DNA of 57,914 nt from an uncultured Bacteroidales bacterium (GTDB taxonomy: Bacteria; Bacteroidota; Bacteroidia; Bacteroidales; UBA932), in contig CAJODQ010000009.1 in NCBI GenBank assembly GCA_905233345.1, forward strand, positions 1 through 57,914, in the 5' to 3' direction. The notes beneath the pieces were generated by a model that was given only the letters and a program-made list of their open reading frames with translations, was not told the origin of the DNA and made no database searches. Positions 34,159 to 43,169 of the stretch are shown here, one piece after another. Position 1 is the first letter of the stretch. Each line of letters opens with the position of its first letter. A program made the position numbers and the translations under genes.

Positions 34159-34752
34159 GTGGGCGACATCCGACTTCCTGAAGCACAGCGCAGCGGCGGT
34201 TTGCCGCTGCGCGATGCTATTGGGGCACGCCGTTCCGTGCGCAGTTTCAGCCCGCGCCGCTTCCGTCTGGACGATACGGCAGACCTCCAACTGCTCGCTG
34301 ATATGCTCTGGATGGCCTTTGGCTTCATCACGTCGAAGCGCCGTGCTGCCCCCTCTTCCCACAACCGGCAGGAGACGGAACTCTATGTGCTGCTGCCAGA
34401 AGGAGCGTTCCGCTTCGATCCGGAAGGCAATAAGCTGGTACAGGTGAGCGACGCAGATTTGCGCGCGGCTTCCGGTGCCCAGGACTATGTGGGGACCGCT
34501 GCCGCCGAAATAGCTTTTGTGGCCGATACTACCAAGGTGACGGGAAAATCGCCCCGCGGCCTGGTTGAGACCATCTACGTCGACACGGGCTTCATCTCCC
34601 AGAATATCTACCTGTTCTGCGCCGCCGAAGGCCTGGCGACCGTCGTCCGGGCCATGGTGCCGAAGGAATCGCTGGCCGCAGCCCTGGGCCTCTCCCCGAC
34701 GCAGGAGATCACCCTGGTGCAGACCGTGGGTTGGAAAGCTGAAGAAAAATAA
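34159..34752 (+). CDS. Nitroreductase/SagB-type flavin oxidoreductase
   Basis: 197 residues, apparently starting with GTG three bases after the pckA stop; no ATG lies in a suitable place. The family pattern is visible: RDAIGARRSVRSFSPRRF (FMN phosphate-binding arginines), LLADMLWMAFGF, and C-terminal GFISQNIYLFCAAEGLATVVRAMV. The enzyme probably uses FMN and NAD(P)H; the substrate is unknown. It may be read through from pckA. The next gene has its own promoter. Confidence 0.8.
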   Translation: MGDIRLPEAQRSGGLPLRDAIGARRSVRSFSPRRFRLDDTADLQLLADMLWMAFGFITSKRRAAPSSHNRQETELYVLLPEGAFRFDPEGNKLVQVSDADLRAASGAQDYVGTAAAEIAFVADTTKVTGKSPRGLVETIYVDTGFISQNIYLFCAAEGLATVVRAMVPKESLAAALGLSPTQEITLVQTVGWKAEEK

Positions 34753-34761
34753 TTATCTTTG
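34731..34761 (+). promoter_or_regulatory. Promoter of the kinase-RapZ / MurU / Pnc operon
   Basis: TTGG (34731-34734), 19-base spacer, TATCTTTG (34754-34761). It overlaps the end of the nitroreductase gene and lies 18 bases before ATG 34780, ruling out the open-frame start at 34759. Confidence 0.55.
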
Positions 34762-34779
34762 AAGGATAAACCAAGAACC

Positions 34780-36195
34780 ATGGATCCTGTCAAATCGCTC
34801 TTCGAACAATATACCGGCCAGCCTGTCCGTCAGATGGAGGAACTCCCCTCTTCCGGCAGCAACCGCCGCTATTTCCGCATTACCGGCAACGACGTCACGC
34901 TGATCGGCGCCCGCGGCACCTCCGTGCCCGAGAACATCGCCTTCTGGAAAATGGCCGAACACTTCCTTGCCCAGGGACTCAATGTGCCCCGCGTCCTGGC
35001 CCACAACCGGGACTTCTCCTGCTACCTGCAGGAAGACCTGGGCAACGACACCCTCTTCAGCCTGGTGGCGGAAGGCCGTGAGAAAGGCAATTATTCTCCC
35101 GCTGAGAAAGCGCTTATCTTCAAGGCAATCCGCGCTTTACCTAAAATTCAGTTTGAGGGGGCGAAGGGCCTCGATTTCTCGGTCTGCTTCCCGCAGCCGG
35201 AGTTCGACGAGCGCATGATCTCGTTCGACCAGAACTATTTCAAGTACTGTTTCCTGAAGGCCACGGGCCTCGAATTCAGCGAGATCGAGCTCGACAAGGA
35301 TTTCAAGACCATGTCCGACGTGCTCATGCGCAGCATGTCCGACACCTTCCTCTACCGCGACTTCCAGGCGCGCAACGTGATGATCCGCTACGGCGAGCCC
35401 TACTTCATCGATTTCCAGGGCGGCCGCAAGGGCCCGATCTATTACGACGTAGCTTCGTTCATCTGGCAGGCCAAGGCCGCGTATTCCGAGGAATTCAAGA
35501 TGGAGCTCATCGACGCCTACCTGGACGCCCTGAAGCCCTATATGCCCATCAGCAAAGCCGACTTCATGCGCACGCTGCGCCACTTCGTCCTCTTCCGGAC
35601 CCTGCAGGTGCTGGGCGCCTACGGCTTCCGCGGTTACTTCGAGAAGAAACCGCACTTCCTGCAGAGCGTGCCCTACGCAATGGAGAACCTGCGCCGGCTG
35701 CTCAAGGAGCCTTTCGAAGAATATCCCTACCTGAACAAACTGCTGGGTGACCTCACTTCCCTGAAGGAGTTCTCCGACATGAACGTGGAGCGCGGCCTCG
35801 AAGTGGACATCTTCAGCTTCGCCTACAAGAAAGGCATCCCCAACGACGCCAGCGGCAACGGCGGCGGCTACGTGTTCGACTGCCGCGGCCTGGAGAATCC
35901 GGGCAAGTACGAGCACTACAAGCACTTTACGGGCATGGATCCCGAAGTCATCAAGTTCATGGAAGACGACGGCGGCGTCCTGACCTTCCTGGACCATGCC
36001 TACGCGCTGGTGGACGCGCACGTGCAGCGCTTCATCGAACGCAAGTTCACGCACCTGATGGTGAGTTTCGGCTGCACCGGCGGCCAGCACCGCTCCGTCT
36101 ATTGTGCCGAGCACCTGGCCGAGCACCTGGCGGCCAAATTCAGCATCCGCGTGCGCATCACGCACCGGGAGCTCGAGATCGAGAAAGAACTCTAA
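34780..36195 (+). CDS. Aminoglycoside-phosphotransferase-fold sugar kinase (AmgK-like) fused to a RapZ C-terminal domain
   Basis: 471 residues. Residues 1 to about 325 are an APH/choline-kinase fold: N-terminal lobe SGSNRRYFRITG, catalytic loop LYRDFQARNVMI (D194, N199) and metal motif IDFQGGRKGPIYYD (D211). Residues about 335-471 match the C-terminal half of RNase adapter RapZ (VDIFSFAYKKGIPNDA, FDCRGLENPGKYEHYKHFTGMD, and FGCTGGQHRSVYCAEHL at 430-446). In Pseudomonas, AmgK phosphorylates MurNAc/GlcNAc at C1 and its partner MurU makes UDP-MurNAc; the next gene here is MurU-like (2-base gap). In E. coli the RapZ C-domain binds glucosamine-6-phosphate. Kinase activity on amino sugars is inferred from the MurU neighbour. 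Confidence 0.8.
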   Translation: MDPVKSLFEQYTGQPVRQMEELPSSGSNRRYFRITGNDVTLIGARGTSVPENIAFWKMAEHFLAQGLNVPRVLAHNRDFSCYLQEDLGNDTLFSLVAEGREKGNYSPAEKALIFKAIRALPKIQFEGAKGLDFSVCFPQPEFDERMISFDQNYFKYCFLKATGLEFSEIELDKDFKTMSDVLMRSMSDTFLYRDFQARNVMIRYGEPYFIDFQGGRKGPIYYDVASFIWQAKAAYSEEFKMELIDAYLDALKPYMPISKADFMRTLRHFVLFRTLQVLGAYGFRGYFEKKPHFLQSVPYAMENLRRLLKEPFEEYPYLNKLLGDLTSLKEFSDMNVERGLEVDIFSFAYKKGIPNDASGNGGGYVFDCRGLENPGKYEHYKHFTGMDPEVIKFMEDDGGVLTFLDHAYALVDAHVQRFIERKFTHLMVSFGCTGGQHRSVYCAEHLAEHLAAKFSIRVRITHRELEIEKEL

Positions 36196-36197
36196 GC

Positions 36198-36923
36198 ATG
36201 AAAGCCCTCGTTTTCGCTGCCGGCCTCGGCACGCGCCTCAAACCCCTGACCGACACCATGCCCAAGGCACTCGTGCCCGTGGGCGGTGTGGCGCTGCTCG
36301 AGCGGGTGATGCGCAAGCTGGTGGCTGCCGGCTACGACGATATCGTGATCAACGTCCACCATTTCGCCGACCAGATCCGCGATTTCGTGGCGGCGCATGA
36401 CAATTTCGGCGTGAACGTGTCGTTCTCCGATGAGACCGACCTGCTGCGCGAGACGGGCGGCGGCATCCGCCATGCGGCAACGCTGCTGGCGGGGGACGCG
36501 CCCTTCCTGGTGCACAATGTCGACATCCTGTCGAACCTGGACCTGGATTGGTTCCGGGCACAGCACCGTCCGGGCGACCTGGCCACCATCCTCGTGAGCG
36601 ACCGCCCCACGCAGCGCTATTTCCTCTTCGACGAAGCGGGTCTGCTCGTGGGCTGGACCAACCTGGCCACGGGCGAGGTGCGCAGCCCCTATTCCGGCAT
36701 TGACCCGGATTGCTGCACGCGCCTGGCCTTCTCCGGCATCCACTATATCTCGCCGGCCATCTTCCCGCTGATGCAGGACTGGCCCGAAAAGTTCGGCATC
36801 GTCGACTTCTATCTCTCGGCTTGCCGCACGCACGCCATCCGTGCCGCCGTGATGCCGGGCCTGGAGCTGCACGACGTGGGCAAAGTGGCCGAACTCTCCC
36901 TGCTTGAAAATTTAAACTTCTGA
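36198..36923 (+). CDS. murU: MurU-like sugar-1-phosphate nucleotidyltransferase
   Basis: 241 residues from MKALVFAAGLGTRLKPLTD, the nucleotidyltransferase signature with PKALVPVGG. Further typical segments are VINVHHFADQIRDFV, ETGGGIRHAATLL, VHNVDILSNLD and FSGIHYISPAIFPLM. MurU converts MurNAc-1-phosphate and UTP to UDP-MurNAc in peptidoglycan recycling; related enzymes make other NDP-sugars. The partner kinase directly upstream supports the MurU reading. The start is the ATG two bases after the kinase stop, not the upstream frame start at 36102. Confidence 0.8.
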   Translation: MKALVFAAGLGTRLKPLTDTMPKALVPVGGVALLERVMRKLVAAGYDDIVINVHHFADQIRDFVAAHDNFGVNVSFSDETDLLRETGGGIRHAATLLAGDAPFLVHNVDILSNLDLDWFRAQHRPGDLATILVSDRPTQRYFLFDEAGLLVGWTNLATGEVRSPYSGIDPDCCTRLAFSGIHYISPAIFPLMQDWPEKFGIVDFYLSACRTHAIRAAVMPGLELHDVGKVAELSLLENLNF

Positions 36924-36927
36924 TACG

Positions 36928-38970
36928 ATGCTCAATATCTCCTATTGCTCTGACAAATACCAGTATACGATGGGCAAGTCCTTCTACGAGAACGGTATGA
37001 AGGACAAAATCGCCGTCTTCAACCTGTTCTTCCGCAAGGCGCCCGACAACAACAACTGGGCGGTGGTCAGCGGCACGCGCGAAGCGATGCAGATGATCGC
37101 GGGCCTGGGCAGCGAAGACATCTCCTTCTTCGAGCAGTTCCTGCCAGGCGAAGAATACCGCGAATTCCGCGAGTATCTGGCCCACATGAAGTTCACGGGC
37201 CAGGTCTATGCCATGAAGGAAGGTGAGATCGCTTTCCCGAAGGAACCGATCATCACGGTCGTCGGCCCGATCATCGAGGCGCAGGTGCTCGAGACGCCCC
37301 TGCTCTGCATCATGAACCACCAGATGGCCATTGCAACGAAGGCTTCGCGTGTCACGCGCGCCGCCTCGCACCCGGTCAGCGAATTCGGCTCCCGCCGCGC
37401 CCACGGTCCCTGGGCGGCGCAGTACGGCGCCAAGGCGGCCTTCATCGGCGGCTGCGCCAGTTCTTCGAACATCCTCGCCGGCGTGGAATTCGGCTTTCCC
37501 TCCAGCGGCACGATGGCGCACAGTTACACCACTTCGTTCGGCTGTTCCATCGAGGGCGAGTACAAGGCTTTCGACACCTACATCAAAACGCACACGGGTG
37601 AGGGCCTCATCCTGCTCATCGACACCTTCGACACGCTGAAATGCGGCATCAAGAACGCCATCAAGGCCTTCAAGGCCAACGGCATCGACGACAGCTACCC
37701 GCAGGGTTACGGCGTCCGCCTCGACAGCGGCGACCTCGCCTACCTTTCCGTGAAGTGCCGCGAGGCGCTTGACGCGGCGGGCCTGAAGAACTGCAAGATT
37801 TTCGCGACCAACTCGCTCGACGAATACATTATCTCCGACCTGGAGAAGCAGGGCGCGGCCATCGACAGTTACGGCGTGGGCGACGCCATCGCCACGAGCA
37901 AGCACAATCCGTGTTTCGGCAATGTCTACAAGCTCGTGCAGGTGGACGACGAGCCCATCCTCAAGCGCAGCGAAGACAAGGCGAAGCTCATCAATCCGGG
38001 CTTCCAGGTGACGTACCGCATCATCCAGGACGGCAAGTTCAAGGCCGATGTCACCTGCCTGCGCGGCGACACGTTCTCGAAGATCATCGAGGCCGGCGAG
38101 GAGCTGCACATCACCGACGAGGCCGATGAGACGAAATACACGACCTTCCCGGCGGGTTCCTACACGTGGAAGAAGCTGCAGGAGCTCTCTTTTGAGAACG
38201 GGAAGATCATCGAGGACCCGCGCACGATCTACGAGAAGCGCGACTACTACAAGGCCAACCTGGCCGCCTTCAACGAGACGCAGACGCGTATCATCAACCC
38301 GCACTACTACAAGGTGGACATCTCGGACGACCTGTACGACCTGAAGATGCGCCTGATCAACCGCCTCATCCACCAGATCAACAAGATGCAGGAAGAGGAA
38401 TCTGGTGTGCAGGAGCGCTATACGCACGTGGTGGTCGACATGCTCTACGATTTCATTGACGGCACCATGGCCTGCGCCAATGCGGAAAAAGCCGTGGCCG
38501 AGAGTGTGCGCGTCATCAACCGCTACCCGAACGACCAGGTGCTCTACGTCATGGACCACCACCCCGTGAACCATTGCTCGTTCAAGGAGCAGGGCGGCCC
38601 CTGGCCGGCGCATTGCGTGATGCAGACCCATGGCGGCGAGATCCACGAAGCCTTTTACAAAAACGTGGAATTGGAAGATCACCGTCCGTCCCGGAACAAC
38701 ATGTTCTTCAAGGGCGTCAATCCAAAGAAGGAGCAGTACTCCGGTTTCGAGAGCCACAACGCAGAGGGTATCGAGCTCAACAACTTCCTGACGAAGAATG
38801 TGTTGGTGAGCGGTATCGCAACCGAATACTGCATCCGCGAGACCTGCTACGACCTCGTGAAAGCCGGTCACAACGTGTTCCTCCTCGAAGCCGGCCTGGC
38901 CTACATCGACAAACAGGGCCACGAGCGCACCCTGAACGAACTCGCCCGCATTGGCGTGAAGATTGTATAG
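36928..38970 (+). CDS. Nicotinate phosphoribosyltransferase-nicotinamidase fusion
   Basis: 680 residues. Residues 1 to about 488 are nicotinate phosphoribosyltransferase (YCSDKYQYTMGKSFYENG, GSRRAHGPWAAQYGAKAAF, LIDTFDTLKCGI, YGVRLDSGDLAYLS). Residues about 497-680 are a nicotinamidase/isochorismatase-fold hydrolase: VVVDMLYDF with D504, metal motif DHHPVNHCSF (D543, H545, H549), K595 in FFKGVN and C635 in GIATEYCIRETCYD. The fusion would turn nicotinamide to nicotinate and nicotinate to NaMN, two successive steps of NAD salvage. Both catalytic sets look intact. It lies 4 bases after murU. Confidence 0.93.
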   Translation: MLNISYCSDKYQYTMGKSFYENGMKDKIAVFNLFFRKAPDNNNWAVVSGTREAMQMIAGLGSEDISFFEQFLPGEEYREFREYLAHMKFTGQVYAMKEGEIAFPKEPIITVVGPIIEAQVLETPLLCIMNHQMAIATKASRVTRAASHPVSEFGSRRAHGPWAAQYGAKAAFIGGCASSSNILAGVEFGFPSSGTMAHSYTTSFGCSIEGEYKAFDTYIKTHTGEGLILLIDTFDTLKCGIKNAIKAFKANGIDDSYPQGYGVRLDSGDLAYLSVKCREALDAAGLKNCKIFATNSLDEYIISDLEKQGAAIDSYGVGDAIATSKHNPCFGNVYKLVQVDDEPILKRSEDKAKLINPGFQVTYRIIQDGKFKADVTCLRGDTFSKIIEAGEELHITDEADETKYTTFPAGSYTWKKLQELSFENGKIIEDPRTIYEKRDYYKANLAAFNETQTRIINPHYYKVDISDDLYDLKMRLINRLIHQINKMQEEESGVQERYTHVVVDMLYDFIDGTMACANAEKAVAESVRVINRYPNDQVLYVMDHHPVNHCSFKEQGGPWPAHCVMQTHGGEIHEAFYKNVELEDHRPSRNNMFFKGVNPKKEQYSGFESHNAEGIELNNFLTKNVLVSGIATEYCIRETCYDLVKAGHNVFLLEAGLAYIDKQGHERTLNELARIGVKIV

Positions 38971-38973
38971 CGT

Positions 38974-41280
38974 ATGCGCGTGTTTCGGAAATATCTGCTG
39001 TTGATTCTGCTTATTGCAGGCATGCTGCTGCCCGGTTCCGCATCGGGCCGCGGCCACAGCCGGTATTTCCGTCAGCTGCAGGATTCGATTTTCCAGAAGC
39101 TGGATTCATTGGCTGTACAGGATACCCTGGCGGTCACCGATACCGTGCCGGTGCTCGATTCCGCAACCCTGGCCCACATCGCCGACTCCCTTCGCCTGAA
39201 GGCCGTCTACGACTCACTGGACCATATCTTCTGGACCGAGATCGATACCACCACCCTGCCACAGTTCGACACCCTCACCCGCGCCTACTACGACTCCCTT
39301 GCCCGATACCTGCCCGATACCAACGACATCAAGCGCGCCATGCGGCGCATCCGGAAAGAAGAACGCGACAGCCTCCGGGCCGCCAAACCCCGTATCCTCG
39401 AAACCTTCGTCGTGCCAGACTCCATGTACTATAGGCACTTGCTCGTCTGGACCTCCGACAAACGCTTCAACGAATACCACGAAAGCCACCTCGACACGAC
39501 GGCCGACATCAACTTCTACGAAGCGCCGATGATGCGGAAAGACATCGACGGCACCTACCTGGGAACGGCCGGCTCCGCCGCCCTCTACCGCAACTGGTTC
39601 AAGCGCGAGGAAGCCCCTGACGCGCCGATGTTCACCCCGTATATCGGCGACGCCCTCACCGACGAGACCGTCCAGCAGTTCAACGTCAAGATGCCCTATA
39701 CCGAAATGGGCTTCTGGGGCACGCCGCTGGCCGCCAAAAACGTCGAAGAATCGAACCTTTGGCTGCGCTCAACGCAGAACATCACGCCCGAATTCAACTT
39801 CACCCTAGCCTACCGGCGCCTGGGCTCCCGCGGTATGCTCCTCAATGAGAACACCAACCACCGCAACACCTACATCCTGGGCAACTACATGGGCAAGCGC
39901 TACTTCGCGAATTTCGGCCATATCCGCCAGCGCGTCGAGCGCCAGGAGAACGGCGGCGTCCAGGATTCCTTCTGGATCCGCGATACCTCCGTGGATGCCA
40001 AGTCCATTTCGGTCAATCTATCCGACGCCAGCAACCTCTACAAGCGCCGCAGCACCTTCATCCACCAGACCCTCGCCGTCCCGCTCAACTTCTTCCGCAA
40101 GGACCGTGACTCGCTTTCGCTGGGCGAAGGCACCATGGCCCACATCGGTCACAGCGGCGAATACACCACCTACAGCAAGGTCTACACCGACAATATCGCC
40201 GCGAACGACACTTACGGCCGCGAATTCTACCACAACCAGTTCTACATCAACGAGACCACCTCGTCCGACGAGCTGGCGGTGCGCAACTTCGAAAACCGGC
40301 TCTTCATCAAGCTGCAGCCCTACGCGCCCGACGCGCTGCTGGCCAAGATCAATGCCGGCGTGGGCTACCAGATCCTCTCGACTTACGCCTTCAAGCCCTC
40401 CGACTATGTGACGGGCAAGAAATGGGACACGCAGCACAACCTTTACGTGTACGGCGGTGTGTCGGGGCAGCTCAAGAAATACATTGCCTGGAACGCAGAT
40501 GCGGACTATTATTTCGCGGGCTACCGCATGTTCGACTTCAATGTCGATGCGAAGCTGCGCCTGTCGGTCTATCCCCTCGCCCAGGGCATCCATCTCACCG
40601 GCAAGTTCCACACGGGCCTGCGCACGCCGCACCCCTTCGAGCAGCACATCTATCTGAACCACCACAAGTGGGACAATGATTTCTCAAAGGTGTCGAAGAC
40701 CACGATCGAGGCGCAGCTGGAGATCCCGAAGTGGCGGCTCGACGCGCAGTTCGGCTATGCGCTGGTGGCGAACATGCTGTACTACGACACGCTGGCTGTC
40801 ATCCGGCAGTACGACAAGCCGGTGAGCGTGCTGAGCGCCTATTTGCGCAAAGATTTTACGATCTGGCACCTCCACTTCGACAACCAGGCGCTCTTCCAGC
40901 TGTCTTCGGCGCCGGACGACGTCCTGCCGCTGCCGAAGCTGACGCTCAACCTGCGCTGGTATTTCGATATCGACGTGGTGAAGAATGTGATGAATCTGCA
41001 GCTCGGCGTCAACGCCATCGCCAACACGCTCTGGTATGCGCCGACCTACAGTCCGGACCTCGGGCAGTTCTACGCGCAGAAGCGCGAGCTGATCGGCAAT
41101 TTCCCCTACATGGACATCTTTGCCAACATTCAGTGGCACCGGGCCAGCATCTTCGTGAAATACACGAATGCGTTCTATGAGTGGCCGGAGCCGGGCTATT
41201 TCTCGGCTTACCACTACATCCGGCCGCGGCGGGGCTTCAAGTTCGGCATCATGTGGCCGTTCCCGTTCCCCATCCAGTAA
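38974..41280 (+). CDS. Putative porin of the Bacteroidetes outer membrane
   Basis: 768 residues. An N-terminal membrane segment/signal (LLLILLIAGMLLPGSASG) is followed by a periplasmic stretch of repeated Asp-Ser/Asp-Thr (DSLAVQDTLAVTDTVPVLDS). The barrel region (FNFTLAYRRLGSRGML, LRSTQNITPEFNF, YVYGGVSGQLKKYIAWNADADYYFAGY) ends in RRGFKFGIMWPFPFPIQ. This is the PF14121 putative-porin type. It lies 3 bases after the Pnc fusion gene, so it is in the same operon. The solute is unknown. Confidence 0.85.
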   Translation: MRVFRKYLLLILLIAGMLLPGSASGRGHSRYFRQLQDSIFQKLDSLAVQDTLAVTDTVPVLDSATLAHIADSLRLKAVYDSLDHIFWTEIDTTTLPQFDTLTRAYYDSLARYLPDTNDIKRAMRRIRKEERDSLRAAKPRILETFVVPDSMYYRHLLVWTSDKRFNEYHESHLDTTADINFYEAPMMRKDIDGTYLGTAGSAALYRNWFKREEAPDAPMFTPYIGDALTDETVQQFNVKMPYTEMGFWGTPLAAKNVEESNLWLRSTQNITPEFNFTLAYRRLGSRGMLLNENTNHRNTYILGNYMGKRYFANFGHIRQRVERQENGGVQDSFWIRDTSVDAKSISVNLSDASNLYKRRSTFIHQTLAVPLNFFRKDRDSLSLGEGTMAHIGHSGEYTTYSKVYTDNIAANDTYGREFYHNQFYINETTSSDELAVRNFENRLFIKLQPYAPDALLAKINAGVGYQILSTYAFKPSDYVTGKKWDTQHNLYVYGGVSGQLKKYIAWNADADYYFAGYRMFDFNVDAKLRLSVYPLAQGIHLTGKFHTGLRTPHPFEQHIYLNHHKWDNDFSKVSKTTIEAQLEIPKWRLDAQFGYALVANMLYYDTLAVIRQYDKPVSVLSAYLRKDFTIWHLHFDNQALFQLSSAPDDVLPLPKLTLNLRWYFDIDVVKNVMNLQLGVNAIANTLWYAPTYSPDLGQFYAQKRELIGNFPYMDIFANIQWHRASIFVKYTNAFYEWPEPGYFSAYHYIRPRRGFKFGIMWPFPFPIQ

Positions 41281-41292
41281 TCTCCCGTCTCC

Positions 41293-41934
41293 ATGGTCCA
41301 TACGCACTGGTTCAGAGTCATCGTGTGTCTGCTCGTGCTCTTTTCGCTGCAGGGGCTGCGGACCTGTGACCGAACGGTCGGTCCGGCTTCGGAGGAAGGT
41401 GCCTGTCCGGCGGCTTCATTGTATTGGATGCAACGGAAAAATGTACGGGAGCGGCGCCTGTCGCGCTATGATTTTCTGATCAAAAAATATGCGGACCGGA
41501 TCGACATGGACTGGCGGCTGCTGGCGGCGATCGTCTACCACGAGTCGAAGTTCGACGAGCAGGCTACTTCTCCGGTCGGTGCGAAGGGCCTGATGCAGTT
41601 AAGAGACATCACTGCTTTGCACTTCGACATGCCGGAAGCGGATCTCTACGATCCGGAGACAAACATGATGCTGGGTACCATGCTTTTAGAGGAGTTGTTC
41701 GCGAAGTTCCGGAAAGAAGGAGTTGCCGATGAAGACATCCTGCGCTTTTCACTGGCCTCCTACAACGTCGGTGGCGGAGCGCTAGCGCGCCGTCGCGCCG
41801 AGGCTGACTCCCTGGGGATGGATTCCAACGACTGGGCCGCCGTCGCCACGATCTTCGACCGCGAAGACCACTCCACCCCCGCCTACATCGACGCCGTCGA
41901 ATCCACCTACGCCCGCTACTGCCAGCGCTACTAA
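41293..41934 (+). CDS. Lytic transglycosylase (SLT domain)
   Basis: 213 residues. An N-terminal hydrophobic signal or anchor (WFRVIVCLLVLFSLQGL) is followed by an SLT domain: MDWRLLAAIVYHESKFDEQATS with the catalytic Glu of ESKF, GAKGLMQLRD, and FSLASYNVGGGAL. It resembles the catalytic half of MltF without its solute-binding half. It cleaves peptidoglycan to anhydro-muropeptides. It lies 12 bases after the porin gene, making it the last gene of the recycling operon. Confidence 0.9.
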   Translation: MVHTHWFRVIVCLLVLFSLQGLRTCDRTVGPASEEGACPAASLYWMQRKNVRERRLSRYDFLIKKYADRIDMDWRLLAAIVYHESKFDEQATSPVGAKGLMQLRDITALHFDMPEADLYDPETNMMLGTMLLEELFAKFRKEGVADEDILRFSLASYNVGGGALARRRAEADSLGMDSNDWAAVATIFDREDHSTPAYIDAVESTYARYCQRY

Positions 41935-41936
41935 CG

Positions 41937-43169
41937 CTATTCCACGCGCATGGTGCGGTCGGGAGAGATGCGGGCGATGAAGCGAGTAGCGATGGAGATC
42001 AGGAGCATGAGGAGAACGGCGGCGCAGACATTCAGGAGCAACAGCTGGCCGATGCTCAGATCAATCGGAACAGCATTGACGAAATAATTGTGCGGATCCA
42101 ACTTGATCAACTTCGTATATTTCTGGACCAGACAGACCGCAATGCCAATGATATTGCCCCACAGCATGCCTTTCGCCACCAGGCGCCCAGCCCGCAACAG
42201 GAACACCTTCCCCACCTCACGCGACGTCATGCCCAAAGCCTTCAACAGACCGATCGCCGAGATCTTCTCGAAGAGAATGATCAATAGCGCCGAAATCATG
42301 TTGAAGCCGGCCACAACCACCATCAGCGCCAGCACCATCAAGACATTGAAATCCAGCAGCGCCAGCCAGTCGAACAGATGCCCGTACAGCTTCTTGACAT
42401 GCGTTACGAAGAGCGACGTATCGTCTTCTTCAGCATATTCATAAATCAACGCCTCGATCCGACCTGCCATGCGCTCGATCGAAGCCCCCGGTGCAATCCG
42501 GATCTCGACCGACGAGACCTCGTCTTTCTCCCATCCATTCAGCCGCTGGATGTGCCGGCGATCCGCCAGCGCCATTCGCGTGTCGATCTCCTCCAAACCC
42601 GCCTCAAAAAGCCCGCAAAGCCGAAATTTCCGCACTTTCACCTCCTCGCCGATAAAGTAGGCCACCACGTCGTCGCCCACGCGGAAACCGAGTTTCTGCG
42701 CCGTCGGGCGCGAAAGCAGGATATCGTTGGAGATGCGCCCGTGATAGTCCGGCAGTTCGCCGTCTACCAGACAAGCTTGGAAGAAGGCCAGGTCGTAGAG
42801 CGAGTCCACGCCCTTGAAATACAGCCCGTCGATGTTTTCCTCGGTCTTGATCAGGCCCGAGCGCCAGGCCACGCCGTCGAAACCCGTGACACCGGCTTCC
42901 GACAACACACGCTCGCGATAGGATAATTGCTCAGAGAAAGGATACAGTTCGTTCATCGGCGCCTGGCCGGGCTGCACCAGCAACACTGATCCCATGAAGC
43001 CCGTGACGCGCGAGCGGATCTCCTGTTTGAAACCCGCCACTACCGCGATGGCCACGATCATGATGGCCACGCTCAGGGCCACGGAGATCCACGCGATGGT
43101 GTTGCTCGTCCGGCTCCAGCGCTCGCCACCCTGGGCTAGCCGCGTTGCGATGAAACGCTCCGCACTCAT
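41937..43169 (-). CDS. LolC/LolE-like ABC transporter permease
   Basis: 410 residues. An N-terminal helix (TIAWISVALSVAIMIVAIAVVAGF) and three C-terminal helices flank a periplasmic MacB-type domain. The FtsX-fold segment LIILFEKISAIGLLKALGMTSREVGKVFLL is clear. LolCE sends lipoproteins from the inner to the outer membrane with the ATPase LolD; no lolD is in the window. The start overlaps the galM stop by 4 bases (ATGA), so it is read from the galactose operon, although no functional link is evident. Confidence 0.85.
   Translation of the reverse strand: MSAERFIATRLAQGGERWSRTSNTIAWISVALSVAIMIVAIAVVAGFKQEIRSRVTGFMGSVLLVQPGQAPMNELYPFSEQLSYRERVLSEAGVTGFDGVAWRSGLIKTEENIDGLYFKGVDSLYDLAFFQACLVDGELPDYHGRISNDILLSRPTAQKLGFRVGDDVVAYFIGEEVKVRKFRLCGLFEAGLEEIDTRMALADRRHIQRLNGWEKDEVSSVEIRIAPGASIERMAGRIEALIYEYAEEDDTSLFVTHVKKLYGHLFDWLALLDFNVLMVLALMVVVAGFNMISALLIILFEKISAIGLLKALGMTSREVGKVFLLRAGRLVAKGMLWGNIIGIAVCLVQKYTKLIKLDPHNYFVNAVPIDLSIGQLLLLNVCAAVLLMLLISIATRFIARISPDRTMRVE

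Noticed and set aside
36102-36197. Upstream extension of the MurU-like gene
   Set aside because: It lies inside the kinase-RapZ gene in another frame; the family start MKALVFAAG is at 36198, two bases after the kinase stop.
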